Shown here piece by piece: positions 1 to 8,910 of a stretch of DNA of 13,175 bases. The translations under genes and the position numbers were made by a program. A model generated the notes under the pieces. The model worked only from the letters and a program-made list of their open reading frames with translations, was not told where the DNA came from and ran no database searches. Position 1 is the stretch's first letter, and each line of letters opens with the position of its first letter. The DNA comes from Actinomycetales bacterium (GTDB lineage Bacteria; Actinomycetota; Actinomycetes; Actinomycetales; JAHECE01), in contig JAHECE010000049.1 of NCBI GenBank assembly GCA_024641895.1, forward strand, positions 1 through 13,175, read 5' to 3'.

Positions 1-480
1 GCGCCCGTCGACTGGCTCCCCCGGTGGAGCCGACCGGCCCCGCTCGCCATCGAGCGCTGCTTGCAGGATCGTCACCGCGGCGACCTGGTCGACGACGCCG
101 CGATGCCGTCGCCCGGGGCGGCCGGCCTCGTGCAGGGACCGGTGGGCGCTCACGGTGCTGAGGCGCTCGTCCACCAACCGGACCGGCACGGGGTCGATCA
201 CCCGGGCGATCTGACCAGCGTACGCGCGCGCAGCGCGTGCCGCGGGGCCCTCCGCTCCGCTGAGGCTGCGCGGCAGCCCGACGATGACCTCGATCACCTC
301 GAGCCGGCGGACATGCGCTGCGACCTGCAGGATGTCGGTCGGGACACCGCCGGACCCAGGATCGTTGGCGTCCCTGGGAATTGTCTCGACCGGGGTCGCC
401 AAGAAGCCGCTCGGGTCGCAGGCGGCGACGCCGACCCGGACGCTCCCGACGTCGATCCCGAGCCGGACGCCCCGACGCAT
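1..480 (-). CDS. ruvX: Holliday junction resolvase-like protein RuvX/YqgF, 3' end cut by window edge
   Basis: The 160 codons present encode a YqgF/RuvX protein with an RNase H-like fold. The family is linked to Holliday junction resolution and to 16S/23S rRNA processing in the cytoplasm. Visible signatures are the N-terminal RLGIDVGSVRVGVA (residues 6-19, acidic D10), IVGLPRSLSG (66-75), LVDERLST (102-109) and DQVAAVTIL (131-139). These match the order and the acidic residues expected of the active site. The family is usually about 140-170 residues, so little is missing. The frame is still open at position 1. I chose ATG at 480 because a GAGAGGGGG stretch lies upstream and the conserved domain starts at once. 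An in-frame GTG at 540-538 overlaps the alaS stop as GTGA and would add 20 Gly/Ser-rich residues. The gene follows alaS directly and is probably cotranscribed with it. Confidence 0.93.
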   Translation of the reverse strand, partial: MRRGVRLGIDVGSVRVGVAACDPSGFLATPVETIPRDANDPGSGGVPTDILQVAAHVRRLEVIEVIVGLPRSLSGAEGPAARAARAYAGQIARVIDPVPVRLVDERLSTVSAHRSLHEAGRPGRRHRGVVDQVAAVTILQAALDGERGRSAPPGEPVDGR

Positions 481-536
481 GCCGCCGGCCCCCTCTCGGC
501 CGCCGGACGGGCCCGAGCCCGAGTCGCTCGCCTCGT

Positions 537-3209
<2,673 letters not shown>

Positions 3210-3248
3210 GGTGTCCTCAACGTCTCACAGGGCTCGGGCAGTCCCGAC
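3210..3248 (-). promoter_or_regulatory. alaS leader with small hairpin, copy 1 of a shared leader element
   Basis: Reading toward alaS, TCGGG-ACTG-CCCGA can form a 5-bp stem with a 4-base loop (3247-3234). GCCC follows, then six variable bases, then ACGTT (3223-3219), then the Shine-Dalgarno GAGGA and ATG. The same layout with the same spacing occurs before the DUF948 gene (4009-4050). Of the 19 bases at 3230-3248, 17 match the other copy. A regulatory role is an inference. Confidence 0.5.
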
Positions 3249-3270
3249 CGGAATCTTCGACGACCCCGTT

Positions 3271-3288
3271 CCCCCGCCACAGCAGGGG
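3271..3288 (-). terminator. Stem-loop between DUF6167 and alaS (possible terminator or attenuator)
   Basis: On the minus strand CCCCTGC-TGTG-GCGGGGG forms a 7-bp stem (one T-G wobble) with a 4-base loop, about 50 bases after the DUF6167 stop. No T-run follows. It could partly terminate the upstream transcript or only shape the alaS leader. Confidence 0.35.
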
Positions 3289-3340
3289 TCTCGGACCGAT
3301 CGACGGCGCCGGCGGGCGCGTGCTCATCGTGCGGGCAGGC

Positions 3341-3649
3341 TCAGAAGGAGTACGGCTCGTGGTCGTCGTCTTCGTGGTCGAGACGGCCGGCCCAGCTGGG
3401 AGCCGCCGGCCGGCGCGGGTCCGGTGCGGGGTTCTCCGGCGAGGCGATGTCCTCGATGAACGCCTTCTTCAGCTCAGCCTCGTGGCCGGCCATCGTGGTG
3501 CGGAACTCCTGACCGACCTGGCGCACGGCGCCCACCCAGCCGGTCACCGGGCCGGCGACCCGGGTCACGGGCTGGAGCGTCTTGCGCGCTCGCCGCAGTG
3601 CCGTCACCGCGACGACTCCGCCGACGCCCATCCAGAAGAGACGCTTCAT
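3341..3649 (-). CDS. Small conserved actinobacterial protein, DUF6167-like
   Basis: This 102-residue protein starts MKRLFWMGVGGVVAVTALRR. That hydrophobic N-terminal segment (about residues 4-18) with a basic flank could be a membrane anchor. The middle is basic and moderately hydrophobic (residues 20-50), and the tail is Pro-rich then strongly acidic (HEDDDHEPYSF). I assign it to the DUF6167 group mainly from its position between DUF948 and alaS and its general make-up. Function is unknown. Its ATG overlaps the DUF948 stop as ATGA (3649-3646), and no strong Shine-Dalgarno is present, so translation is probably coupled to DUF948. The tight pairing suggests the two proteins act together, perhaps at the membrane; this is inferred only from context. 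Confidence 0.8.
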   Translation of the reverse strand: MKRLFWMGVGGVVAVTALRRARKTLQPVTRVAGPVTGWVGAVRQVGQEFRTTMAGHEAELKKAFIEDIASPENPAPDPRRPAAPSWAGRLDHEDDDHEPYSF

Positions 3650-4008
3650 TTCTTCGAGCCCCGCCCGAGTCCGCTGAGCACGGACCGCACGGAATAGCTG
3701 AAGGCGGCGAACTTGATCAGTGGGGCACCGACCGTGGCCGAGACGAGCGACGTGAGCGCCGAGACGTTGGTCGAGATCTCGGCCACCCGCGTCGTGATGG
3801 TGTCGACGCGGACCAGCTGGTTGTTCGCCTGGGTGAGCGTGACCGCGGCCTCGTCGATGATCGGCACGGAGTGCGCCGTGACCTCCTTCACCGAGTCGCG
3901 GGCCTCGTCGAGCACCCGGCCGAGCTTGACCAGCGGGACCGCGAGAAAGCCGACGAGCGCCACGAAGGCGACCGCTGCGATCAGGCCGGCGATGTCGCCG
4001 ACGGACAT
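3646..4008 (-). CDS. DUF948 family membrane-anchored protein
   Basis: The product has 120 residues. One N-terminal transmembrane segment (about residues 6-28, IAGLIAAVAFVALVGFLAVPL) is followed by a helical region with regularly spaced hydrophobic residues (30-95), likely a coiled coil. It ends in a basic GRGSKK tail. This is the usual form of DUF948 proteins, which have no established function. The ATG at 4008 follows AAGGAG with five intervening bases, a strong Shine-Dalgarno. A TAGTGT -10-like element lies upstream, after the rpsD terminator, so the gene is probably first in the transcript DUF948-DUF6167-alaS-ruvX. The 4-base overlap with the next gene indicates coupled translation. Confidence 0.88.
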   Translation of the reverse strand: MSVGDIAGLIAAVAFVALVGFLAVPLVKLGRVLDEARDSVKEVTAHSVPIIDEAAVTLTQANNQLVRVDTITTRVAEISTNVSALTSLVSATVGAPLIKFAAFSYSVRSVLSGLGRGSKK

Positions 4009-4050
4009 GGGCTCTCCTTGAACGTGTTCTGGGGCTCGGGCGGGCCCGAC
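4009..4050 (-). promoter_or_regulatory. DUF948 leader with small hairpin, copy 2 of a shared leader element
   Basis: Toward the gene, TCGGG-CCCG-CCCGA (4049-4036) forms a 5-bp stem with a 4-base loop. GCCC, six variable bases, ACGTT (4025-4021), AAGGAG and ATG follow. The hairpin, the ACGTT box and the distance between them match the alaS leader at 3210-3248. Confidence 0.5.
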
Positions 4051-4054
4051 ACTA
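4049..4054 (-). promoter_or_regulatory. Candidate -10 element for the DUF948-alaS-ruvX unit
   Basis: The minus strand has TAGTGT, fitting the actinobacterial TANNNT -10 pattern. It lies 40 bases before the DUF948 ATG and after the rpsD terminator. Transcription would begin within or just before the leader hairpin. No good -35 hexamer is visible at 17-18 bases, so this rests on the -10 and its position. Confidence 0.4.
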
Positions 4055-4129
4055 CCGCGCGGCTCGCACGGTGGCGCGGACGCCGTGACTGCGGCTGGGC
4101 CATCCGGCGTGTGAACGGACGCCTGACGA

Positions 4130-4167
4130 CGACGCCCCGGGTGGCGGCGGGGCCACCCGGGGCGTCG
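4130..4167 (-). terminator. Strong stem-loop terminator after rpsD
   Basis: A perfect 16-bp inverted repeat (arms 4130-4145 and 4152-4167) encloses a 6-base loop, 34 bases past the rpsD stop. It is nearly all G and C. No T-run follows on the minus strand, as is common for actinobacterial terminators. It separates rpsD from the DUF948 unit. Confidence 0.8.
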
Positions 4168-4200
4168 GGTCGGACGGTGCAGCGCCTGGGCGCCGCAGGG

Positions 4201-4827
4201 TCAGCGTGCGTAGTACTCGACGACCAGCTGGACCTCACAGGTCACCGGGACCTCATCGCGCTTGGGGCGCCGGACGAGCTCCGCCCGGAGCTTCTCGAGC
4301 GAGACGTCGAGGTAGGCCGGGGCCGCGCCGAGCACGTCCCTGTGGGCACCGGCAGCGGCGACCTGGAACGGCGTCATGGCCTGGCTCTTGGGCTTCACCT
4401 GGATGACCTGGCCCGGCTTCACGCGGAAGGAGGGACGGTCGACCAGCTTCCCGTCGACGAGGACGTGACGGTGCACGACGGCCTGACGGGCCTGCGCGAT
4501 CGTGCGGGCGATGCCGGAACGCAGCACGAGGGCGTCGAGACGCATCTCGAGCAGCTCGACCAGGGCCTCACCGGTCAGACCCGACTCGCGACGGGCCTCC
4601 TCGAACGCGCGCCGAAGCTGCGCCTCCCGGATGCCGTACTGGGCCCGAAGACGCTGCTTCTCCTTGAGCCGGACGGCGTAGTCCGACTCGGTGCGGCGAC
4701 GGGCACGACCGTGCTCGCCGGGCGGGTAGGGGCGCTTCTCGAAGTACTTGACGGCCTTCGGCGTGAGGGCGACGCCGAGGGCGCGGGAAAGACGCACCTG
4801 ACGGCGCGTGCGATTGGCGGAACTCAT
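4201..4827 (-). CDS. rpsD: 30S ribosomal protein S4
   Basis: The 208-residue product is primary 16S rRNA-binding protein S4, which nucleates 30S assembly. The N-terminal half has YPPGEHGRARRRTESDY (34-50) and RLKEKQRLRAQYGIRE (53-68), typical of S4. The S4 RNA-binding domain spans about 95-155 (RLDALVLRSGIARTIAQARQ onward, then HVLVDGKLV). The tail ends VVEYYAR. The zinc-binding cysteines of some S4 proteins are absent (only Cys197 remains), so this is the C-minus, zinc-free form. The gene stands alone, not beside rpsM, rpsK or rpoA. The ATG at 4827 has AGGA ten bases upstream. It has its own probable promoter (4928-4936), a structured leader and a strong terminator. Confidence 0.98.
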   Translation of the reverse strand: MSSANRTRRQVRLSRALGVALTPKAVKYFEKRPYPPGEHGRARRRTESDYAVRLKEKQRLRAQYGIREAQLRRAFEEARRESGLTGEALVELLEMRLDALVLRSGIARTIAQARQAVVHRHVLVDGKLVDRPSFRVKPGQVIQVKPKSQAMTPFQVAAAGAHRDVLGAAPAYLDVSLEKLRAELVRRPKRDEVPVTCEVQLVVEYYAR

Positions 4828-4921
4828 GCAGTCATGATCCTGTCGTTGTGTGACGGCACACCTGTGCGAGCGGGACGCTCACCAGGGTGGGGCCAACTCA
4901 TCGGCTAAGGCCCCAGGCAAC
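4828..4921 (-). promoter_or_regulatory. Structured 5' leader of rpsD
   Basis: About 95 bases lie between the probable start of transcription and the rpsD ATG. Two hairpins are visible. One has 7-bp arms TGGGGCC/GGCCCCA (4915-4909 with 4894-4888) and a 14-base loop. The other is GTGTG-CCGT-CACAC (4861-4848). Next come AGGA and a three-codon reading frame, ATG ACT GCA TGA, whose stop overlaps the rpsD ATG. In other bacteria S4 controls its own synthesis through leader RNA, so a regulatory leader is plausible but unproven here. Confidence 0.4.
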
Positions 4922-4927
4922 CGCGGG

Positions 4928-4936
4928 AGTCTACCA
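4928..4936 (-). promoter_or_regulatory. Candidate extended -10 promoter of rpsD
   Basis: The minus strand reads TGGTAGACT, an extended -10 (TGN then TANNNT), about 100 bases before the rpsD ATG. No convincing -35 hexamer is seen, which fits an extended -10 promoter. Confidence 0.5.
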
Positions 4937-5062
4937 GCCGGGTCGCGGCCTCCTGCACCCGGCCTGCGTGGGCAGGTCCCGTCGTCCAGGCGGCGATCCC
5001 CCGGAACGCGAGGGGTCCGAATCGTGGGGCGAGCCGAGCTCTACGCGATCCGCGATCGGGCC

Positions 5063-5098
5063 CCACGAAGCCCGGCAGCCACGAAGCCCGGCAGCCAC
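5063..5098. repeat. 16-bp tandem direct repeat, 2.25 copies
   Basis: The unit CCACGAAGCCCGGCAG is repeated exactly (5063-5078 and 5079-5094), followed by CCAC of a third copy. It lies upstream of the rpsD promoter. A replication slippage duplication is the simplest origin. Confidence 0.9.
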
Positions 5099-5105
5099 AC
5101 CTCGC

Positions 5106-5133
5106 CCGCCGGCGTCGCACGCTCGCGCGGCGG
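5106..5133 (-). terminator. Possible rarA terminator
   Basis: Arms CCGCCG and CGGCGG (5133-5128 and 5111-5106) with a 16-base GC-rich loop begin immediately after the rarA stop codon. The stem is only 6 bp and no T-run follows, so this is tentative. Confidence 0.3.
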
Positions 5134-6495
5134 TCAGGCGCCGTCGAGGATGCTCCGGATCTTCGCGAGCCGCTCGGCGACGGCGCGCTCGGCCCCGCGA
5201 CCGGCGGGCTGGTAGTAACGCACGCCGATCAGGTCGTCCGGCAGGTACCGCTGGGCCGCGACACCGTGCGGGGCATCGTGGGCGTAGGTGTAGCCCGCGC
5301 CGTGGCCCAGGCGCTCGGCACCCGAGTAGTGCGCATCGCGCAGGTGCGCAGGGACCGGCCCACCGCGACCTGCGCGTACGTCGGCTATTGCCGTGTCGAC
5401 CGCCTTGTACGAGGCGTTGGACTTCGGCGCAGTCGCCACGTGCACCACGGCCTGGGCCAGGATGATCCTGGCCTCGGGCATACCGATCATGGCCACGGCC
5501 TGGGCTGCGGCGACAGCGGTGCCCAACGCGCTGGGGTCTGCCATGCCGACCTCCTCCGCGGCAGCGATGACGACGCGGCGCGCGATGAACCGGGGGTCCT
5601 CCCCCGCGGCGATCATCCGGGCCAGGTAGTGCAGCGCGGCATCGACGTCGCTGCCGCGCATGGACTTGATGAAGGCGCTCGCGACGTCGTAGTGCTGGTC
5701 GCCGTCCCGGTCGTAGCGGACCGCCGCGACGTCGACGGCGATCTCGACGGCGGCCTCGTCGACCTCGACGGCGCCCTCGGGCCGGCCCTCACCCCTGGTG
5801 ACCACGCCCGCGGCCGCCTCGAGGATGGTCAACGCCTTGCGGGCGTCCGCCCCCGCCAGGCGGAGCAGGTGATCGAGGGCCGCGGGTGTCAGCTCGACGC
5901 GTCCGGCGAGGCCCCGCGGGTCGTCGACGGCGCGCCGGACGAGGACCTCGAGGGCGTCGCGCTCGAGCGGTCGGAGCGTGAGCAGCAGCGAACGCGACAG
6001 CAACGGCGAGATGACCGAGAAGCTCGGGTTCTCCGTGGTCGCGGCGACGAGCGTGACCCACCGGTTCTCCACGCTGGGCAGCAGCGCGTCCTGCTGGGTC
6101 TTGGAGAAGCGGTGCACCTCGTCGATGAACAGGACTGTCTCCGCGCCGGTGGCCAGCAGGGCGCGCCGGGCGACGTCGATGACCGCTCGTACGTCCTTGA
6201 CGCCGGCGGTGACGGCGGACAGCTCGACGAACCGGCGGCCCGAGCCATGGGCGACCAGGTAGGCCAACGTCGTCTTGCCGGTGCCGGGCGGTCCCCACAG
6301 GACCAGGGAGGCCGGGGCGATCGACGGGTCGGCGGGCTCGACGAGCCTGCGCAGCGGCGAACCGGTGCCGAGCAGGTGCTGCTGCCCCACGACCTCGTCC
6401 AACGTCCGCGGGCGCATCCGGACCGCTAGAGGGGCCGACGGCGAGACGGTCGGGGTGCCGTCGGCGCCGGCGCCGAGGGAGTCGAACAGGTCCAC
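5134..6495 (-). CDS. rarA: Replication-associated recombination protein A (RarA/MgsA), AAA+ ATPase
   Basis: This is a cytoplasmic clamp-loader-like AAA+ ATPase that acts at stalled replication forks. From GTG at 6495 it has 453 residues. Visible are Walker A GPPGTGKTT (68-76), Walker B LFIDEVHRF (122-130), sensor 1 ATTENPSF (152-159) and the arginine-finger SPLLSR (163-168). The C-terminal half carries the family features SAFIKSMRGSDVDAALHYLARM, EEVGMADP, APKSNASYKA and YYQP. The protein is full length and apparently intact. Conserved MDLFDSLG-like N-termini favour GTG 6495. An in-frame GTG at 6513 would add six residues. Neither has a Shine-Dalgarno, but TACGCT lies seven bases before GTG 6495, as expected for a leaderless mRNA. 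The gene is divergent from the MMPL gene and 306 bases from rpsD. Confidence 0.96.
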   Translation of the reverse strand: MDLFDSLGAGADGTPTVSPSAPLAVRMRPRTLDEVVGQQHLLGTGSPLRRLVEPADPSIAPASLVLWGPPGTGKTTLAYLVAHGSGRRFVELSAVTAGVKDVRAVIDVARRALLATGAETVLFIDEVHRFSKTQQDALLPSVENRWVTLVAATTENPSFSVISPLLSRSLLLTLRPLERDALEVLVRRAVDDPRGLAGRVELTPAALDHLLRLAGADARKALTILEAAAGVVTRGEGRPEGAVEVDEAAVEIAVDVAAVRYDRDGDQHYDVASAFIKSMRGSDVDAALHYLARMIAAGEDPRFIARRVVIAAAEEVGMADPSALGTAVAAAQAVAMIGMPEARIILAQAVVHVATAPKSNASYKAVDTAIADVRAGRGGPVPAHLRDAHYSGAERLGHGAGYTYAHDAPHGVAAQRYLPDDLIGVRYYQPAGRGAERAVAERLAKIRSILDGA

Positions 6496-6502
6496 GCGCA
6501 CG

Positions 6503-6508
6503 AGCGTA
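6503..6508 (-). promoter_or_regulatory. Candidate -10 of rarA, leaderless arrangement
   Basis: TACGCT on the minus strand ends seven bases before GTG 6495, so transcription would start at or near the start codon. There is no Shine-Dalgarno and no clear -35. If GTG 6513 were the true start, this hexamer would lie inside the gene. Confidence 0.35.
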
Positions 6509-6541
6509 CGCACCCGGGTTCGGGGAGCGTCCCTGCGGGGC

Positions 6542-6571
6542 GTTCGACGTGGCCCCCAGGGGTGGTCGAAC
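6542..6571. promoter_or_regulatory. Inverted repeat in the rarA/MMPL divergent promoter region
   Basis: GTTCGAC (6542-6548) and GTCGAAC (6565-6571) are exact inverted arms 16 bases apart, so their centres are 23 bases apart (about two helical turns). The element lies midway between the candidate promoters of rarA and the MMPL gene, and could bind a dimeric regulator. It could also arise by chance in such GC-rich DNA. Confidence 0.35.
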
Positions 6572-6599
6572 AGCGGACCCCGGCATCGCTGCGGGCTCG

Positions 6600-6605
6600 T
6601 AGGAT
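6600..6605 (+). promoter_or_regulatory. TAGGAT: -10 element and/or Shine-Dalgarno of the MMPL gene
   Basis: TAGGAT fits the actinobacterial -10 pattern and ends six bases before GTG 6612, the leaderless spacing. Its inner AGGA is also a reasonable Shine-Dalgarno seven bases before the same GTG. The sequence alone does not decide which role applies. Confidence 0.4.
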
Positions 6606-6611
6606 CATGAT

Positions 6612-8858
6612 GTGTTCGAGCGCCTTGCCCACGTCGTCGCGCGCCACCCTGGGCTGACGGTGCTGACCTGGCTGACGGTCGTCGCCGCCTCCCTCGCCCT
6701 GGCGATCGTCGGGGTGGGCGGCGAGGGGCTGTTCGGCCGGCTGCAGTCGGGTCCGCTCAACGTCCCCGGCGCCGAGGCCCAGCGGGCGTACGAGCTGCTG
6801 AGCAGCGGAGGCGACAAGGGCCCGACCATCACGCTCCTCGTGAGCGACGTGGACGTCCGCGATCCCGCCACCGTGGCGGCCGCCGCGGCAGTGGTCGGTA
6901 CAGCACGCACCGACCTGATGGCCATCGACGGCGTCGCAACCGTCGCCGACCCGTTCCAGGCGCCGCCCGGGACAGCCGACCCGGCGGCCCTGGCGCTGCT
7001 CTCCGTCGAGGGCGACGGGTTCCTCGTCGCCGTCGACCTCACGCAGGAACGGCCTGACGGCACGGATCAGGCTGTCGAGGAACGCCTCGCGGCGGTGCCC
7101 GGTGAGCTCCGCGAGGCGGACGGCGGTCTCATGACCGAGGCGACCGGCATCGTCAGCAGCTCAGCACTCATCACGAGCGCGGTGACGGACCAGGTCGCCA
7201 AGGACCTCAAGACCGGCGAGCTCGTCGCCCTGCCCGTCTCCCTGCTGATCATGGTGGTCGTCTTCGGGGGCTTCCTCGTGGCCGGGCTACCCCTGGCGGG
7301 CGCGCTCGCCTCCGTGGCCGGCGGGCTCGGGGTCCTGCTCGGCTTCACCTACGTCATCGACGTCGACTCCGCGGTCGTGAACGTCGTCACGGTCCTGGGC
7401 CTGGGCCTCTCGATCGACTACGGCCTGCTGATCGTCAGCCGCTACCGCGAAGAGCTGCGCCACGGTTCCGACGCCGAGGACGAGCATCGCGTCCGCCGGC
7501 GGCGCCATGACCGGGTCATCTCCGACGCCCTGGCAGGGACCCTGGGATCCGCCGGGCGGACCGTGGCGTTCTCCGCGATCACCGTGGCCGTCTCGATCGG
7601 CGGCCTCTTCGTCATGCGCCCCGACATCCTGCGCTCGATCGGGGCCGCGGGCGTCGCCGTCGTCCTCCTCGCCGTGCTGACCGCGCTCACCCTGGTCCCC
7701 GCCCTGCTGGTGCTGCTCGGCCGCAAGATCCTCGACCCGCCGCTCCTGTCGCGCGTCCCGGGCCTGCGCTCCGCACTGAGCCGGCTGGGCCAGGTCGCCC
7801 CGGACGAGGGTCACTTCTCCAACCTTGCGGCACGGGTCCAGCGGCACCCGTGGTGGGTGCTGGCGGGCACGCTCGTGGTGCTGGGGATCCTGGCCTCGCC
7901 GGCGGCGGTCCTGCAGCTGCGGAACTCCTCCACCGCGCTCGTGCCCGCTAGCTCCGAACAGCGGACCTACATCGACACGCTCGCCGAGGACTACCCGGCC
8001 ATCGCCGCGCCGCCGGTGCTGGTCGTCGCCGAGGCGCCGGTCGAGGAGGTGCAGGCATGGTCCGCCGAGATCGCGGCGCTGCCGGGGGTCGCCTCTGTGG
8101 ACCCGCCACGGGCGGACGGCGAGATCACGGTCCTCGGCGTACGGCTTGAGACGGACGACGCCGGCGGACCGGCCGCGAGCGACGTCGTCCGCGCGATCCG
8201 TGACCTCGAACCTGGCTTCGACGTGTGGGTGACCGGGCAGGCGGCCGTTCAGATCGACTTCGTCGGCGCCCTCGTGGAGGGCCTGCCGTGGGCGGCCGGG
8301 ATCGTCGTCGTCGCCACGCTGGTCCTGCTCTTCCTCATGACCGGCTCGGTCCTGGTTCCGATCAAGGCCCTGCTCATCAACGTCGTGTCCTTGACAGCGT
8401 CGCTCGGCGTGACGACCTGGGTCTTCCAGTTCGGCAACCTCGAGGGGCTGCTGGGATTCACCTCGGCGGGCGGGCTGGAGTCCTACGTCGTCGCGATCGC
8501 CATCGCCTTCGGGTTCGGCCTGGCGATGGACTACGAGGTGTTCCTGCTGGCCCGCATCCAGGAGCTCTACAAGGGCGGGATGAGCAACGACGACGCCGTG
8601 CGCTACGGACTGCAGCGCTCCGGCCGTGTCATCACCTCAGCCGCCCTGATCATCATCGTCGTCTTTCTCGGCTTCGTCGCCGGCGAGCTGCTCGTCATCA
8701 AGGAGGTCGGCGTCGCCCTGGCCGTGACGGTCCTGGTCGACGCCACCCTGGTGCGCATGCTCCTCGTGCCCGCGACCATGACCCTGCTCGCGGACCGCAA
8801 CTGGTGGGCACCCGCGCCACTGCGCCGCATCCACGAGCGCTGGGCCATCCGCCACTAG
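6612..8858 (+). CDS. MMPL/RND-family membrane transporter
   Basis: This 748-residue polytopic protein has the two-fold RND layout. One transmembrane segment (about 15-35) is followed by an outer loop (40-200) and five segments (205-370). The second half repeats the pattern: a segment at 413-433, a loop (435-555), then five segments (560-728). Asp-Tyr pairs in GLSIDYGLLIVSRYREEL (D269, Y270) and GLAMDYEVFLLARIQEL (D640, Y641) match the proton-relay pairs of MmpL proteins. ATLVRMLLVP and NWWAP near the end are also typical. The family exports lipids or other envelope compounds using the proton gradient, or in some cases drugs; the substrate here is unknown. Start GTG 6612 has AGGA seven bases upstream. 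No adaptor gene adjoins it. It diverges from rarA and converges on an acyltransferase gene. Confidence 0.93.
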   Translation: MFERLAHVVARHPGLTVLTWLTVVAASLALAIVGVGGEGLFGRLQSGPLNVPGAEAQRAYELLSSGGDKGPTITLLVSDVDVRDPATVAAAAAVVGTARTDLMAIDGVATVADPFQAPPGTADPAALALLSVEGDGFLVAVDLTQERPDGTDQAVEERLAAVPGELREADGGLMTEATGIVSSSALITSAVTDQVAKDLKTGELVALPVSLLIMVVVFGGFLVAGLPLAGALASVAGGLGVLLGFTYVIDVDSAVVNVVTVLGLGLSIDYGLLIVSRYREELRHGSDAEDEHRVRRRRHDRVISDALAGTLGSAGRTVAFSAITVAVSIGGLFVMRPDILRSIGAAGVAVVLLAVLTALTLVPALLVLLGRKILDPPLLSRVPGLRSALSRLGQVAPDEGHFSNLAARVQRHPWWVLAGTLVVLGILASPAAVLQLRNSSTALVPASSEQRTYIDTLAEDYPAIAAPPVLVVAEAPVEEVQAWSAEIAALPGVASVDPPRADGEITVLGVRLETDDAGGPAASDVVRAIRDLEPGFDVWVTGQAAVQIDFVGALVEGLPWAAGIVVVATLVLLFLMTGSVLVPIKALLINVVSLTASLGVTTWVFQFGNLEGLLGFTSAGGLESYVVAIAIAFGFGLAMDYEVFLLARIQELYKGGMSNDDAVRYGLQRSGRVITSAALIIIVVFLGFVAGELLVIKEVGVALAVTVLVDATLVRMLLVPATMTLLADRNWWAPAPLRRIHERWAIRH

Positions 8859-8884
8859 GGCGCCCACGAAGCACGGACCGAGGT

Positions 8885-8900
8885 GCGGGCGACCGCCCGC
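8885..8900. terminator. Bidirectional stem-loop between convergent genes
   Basis: GCGGGC-GACC-GCCCGC gives a 6-bp GC stem with a 4-base loop in the 52-base gap between the MMPL stop (8858) and the acyltransferase stop (8911). It could terminate both transcripts. It has no T-run on either side. Confidence 0.5.
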
Positions 8901-8910
8901 CTCCATGCCG

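Larger units (their letters stand above)
4937..5133. other. Gene-free region between rarA and the rpsD promoter
   Basis: With the rpsD leader this makes 306 bases without a gene. It contains a 16-base tandem duplication (5063-5098), a small stem CGATC-CGC-GATCG (5046-5058) and a GC-rich inverted repeat directly after the rarA stop. The short open frames here do not look like proteins, and I see no tRNA or small-RNA signature. Confidence 0.6.

Noticed and set aside
3210..3340. T-box riboswitch in the alaS leader
   Set aside because: No specifier-loop or T-box consensus is visible, and the space holds only short hairpins.
6565..6580. LexA/SOS box upstream of rarA
   Set aside because: CGAAC is present, but the second half GTTCG is missing at the required spacing; the arms present are in the opposite order.
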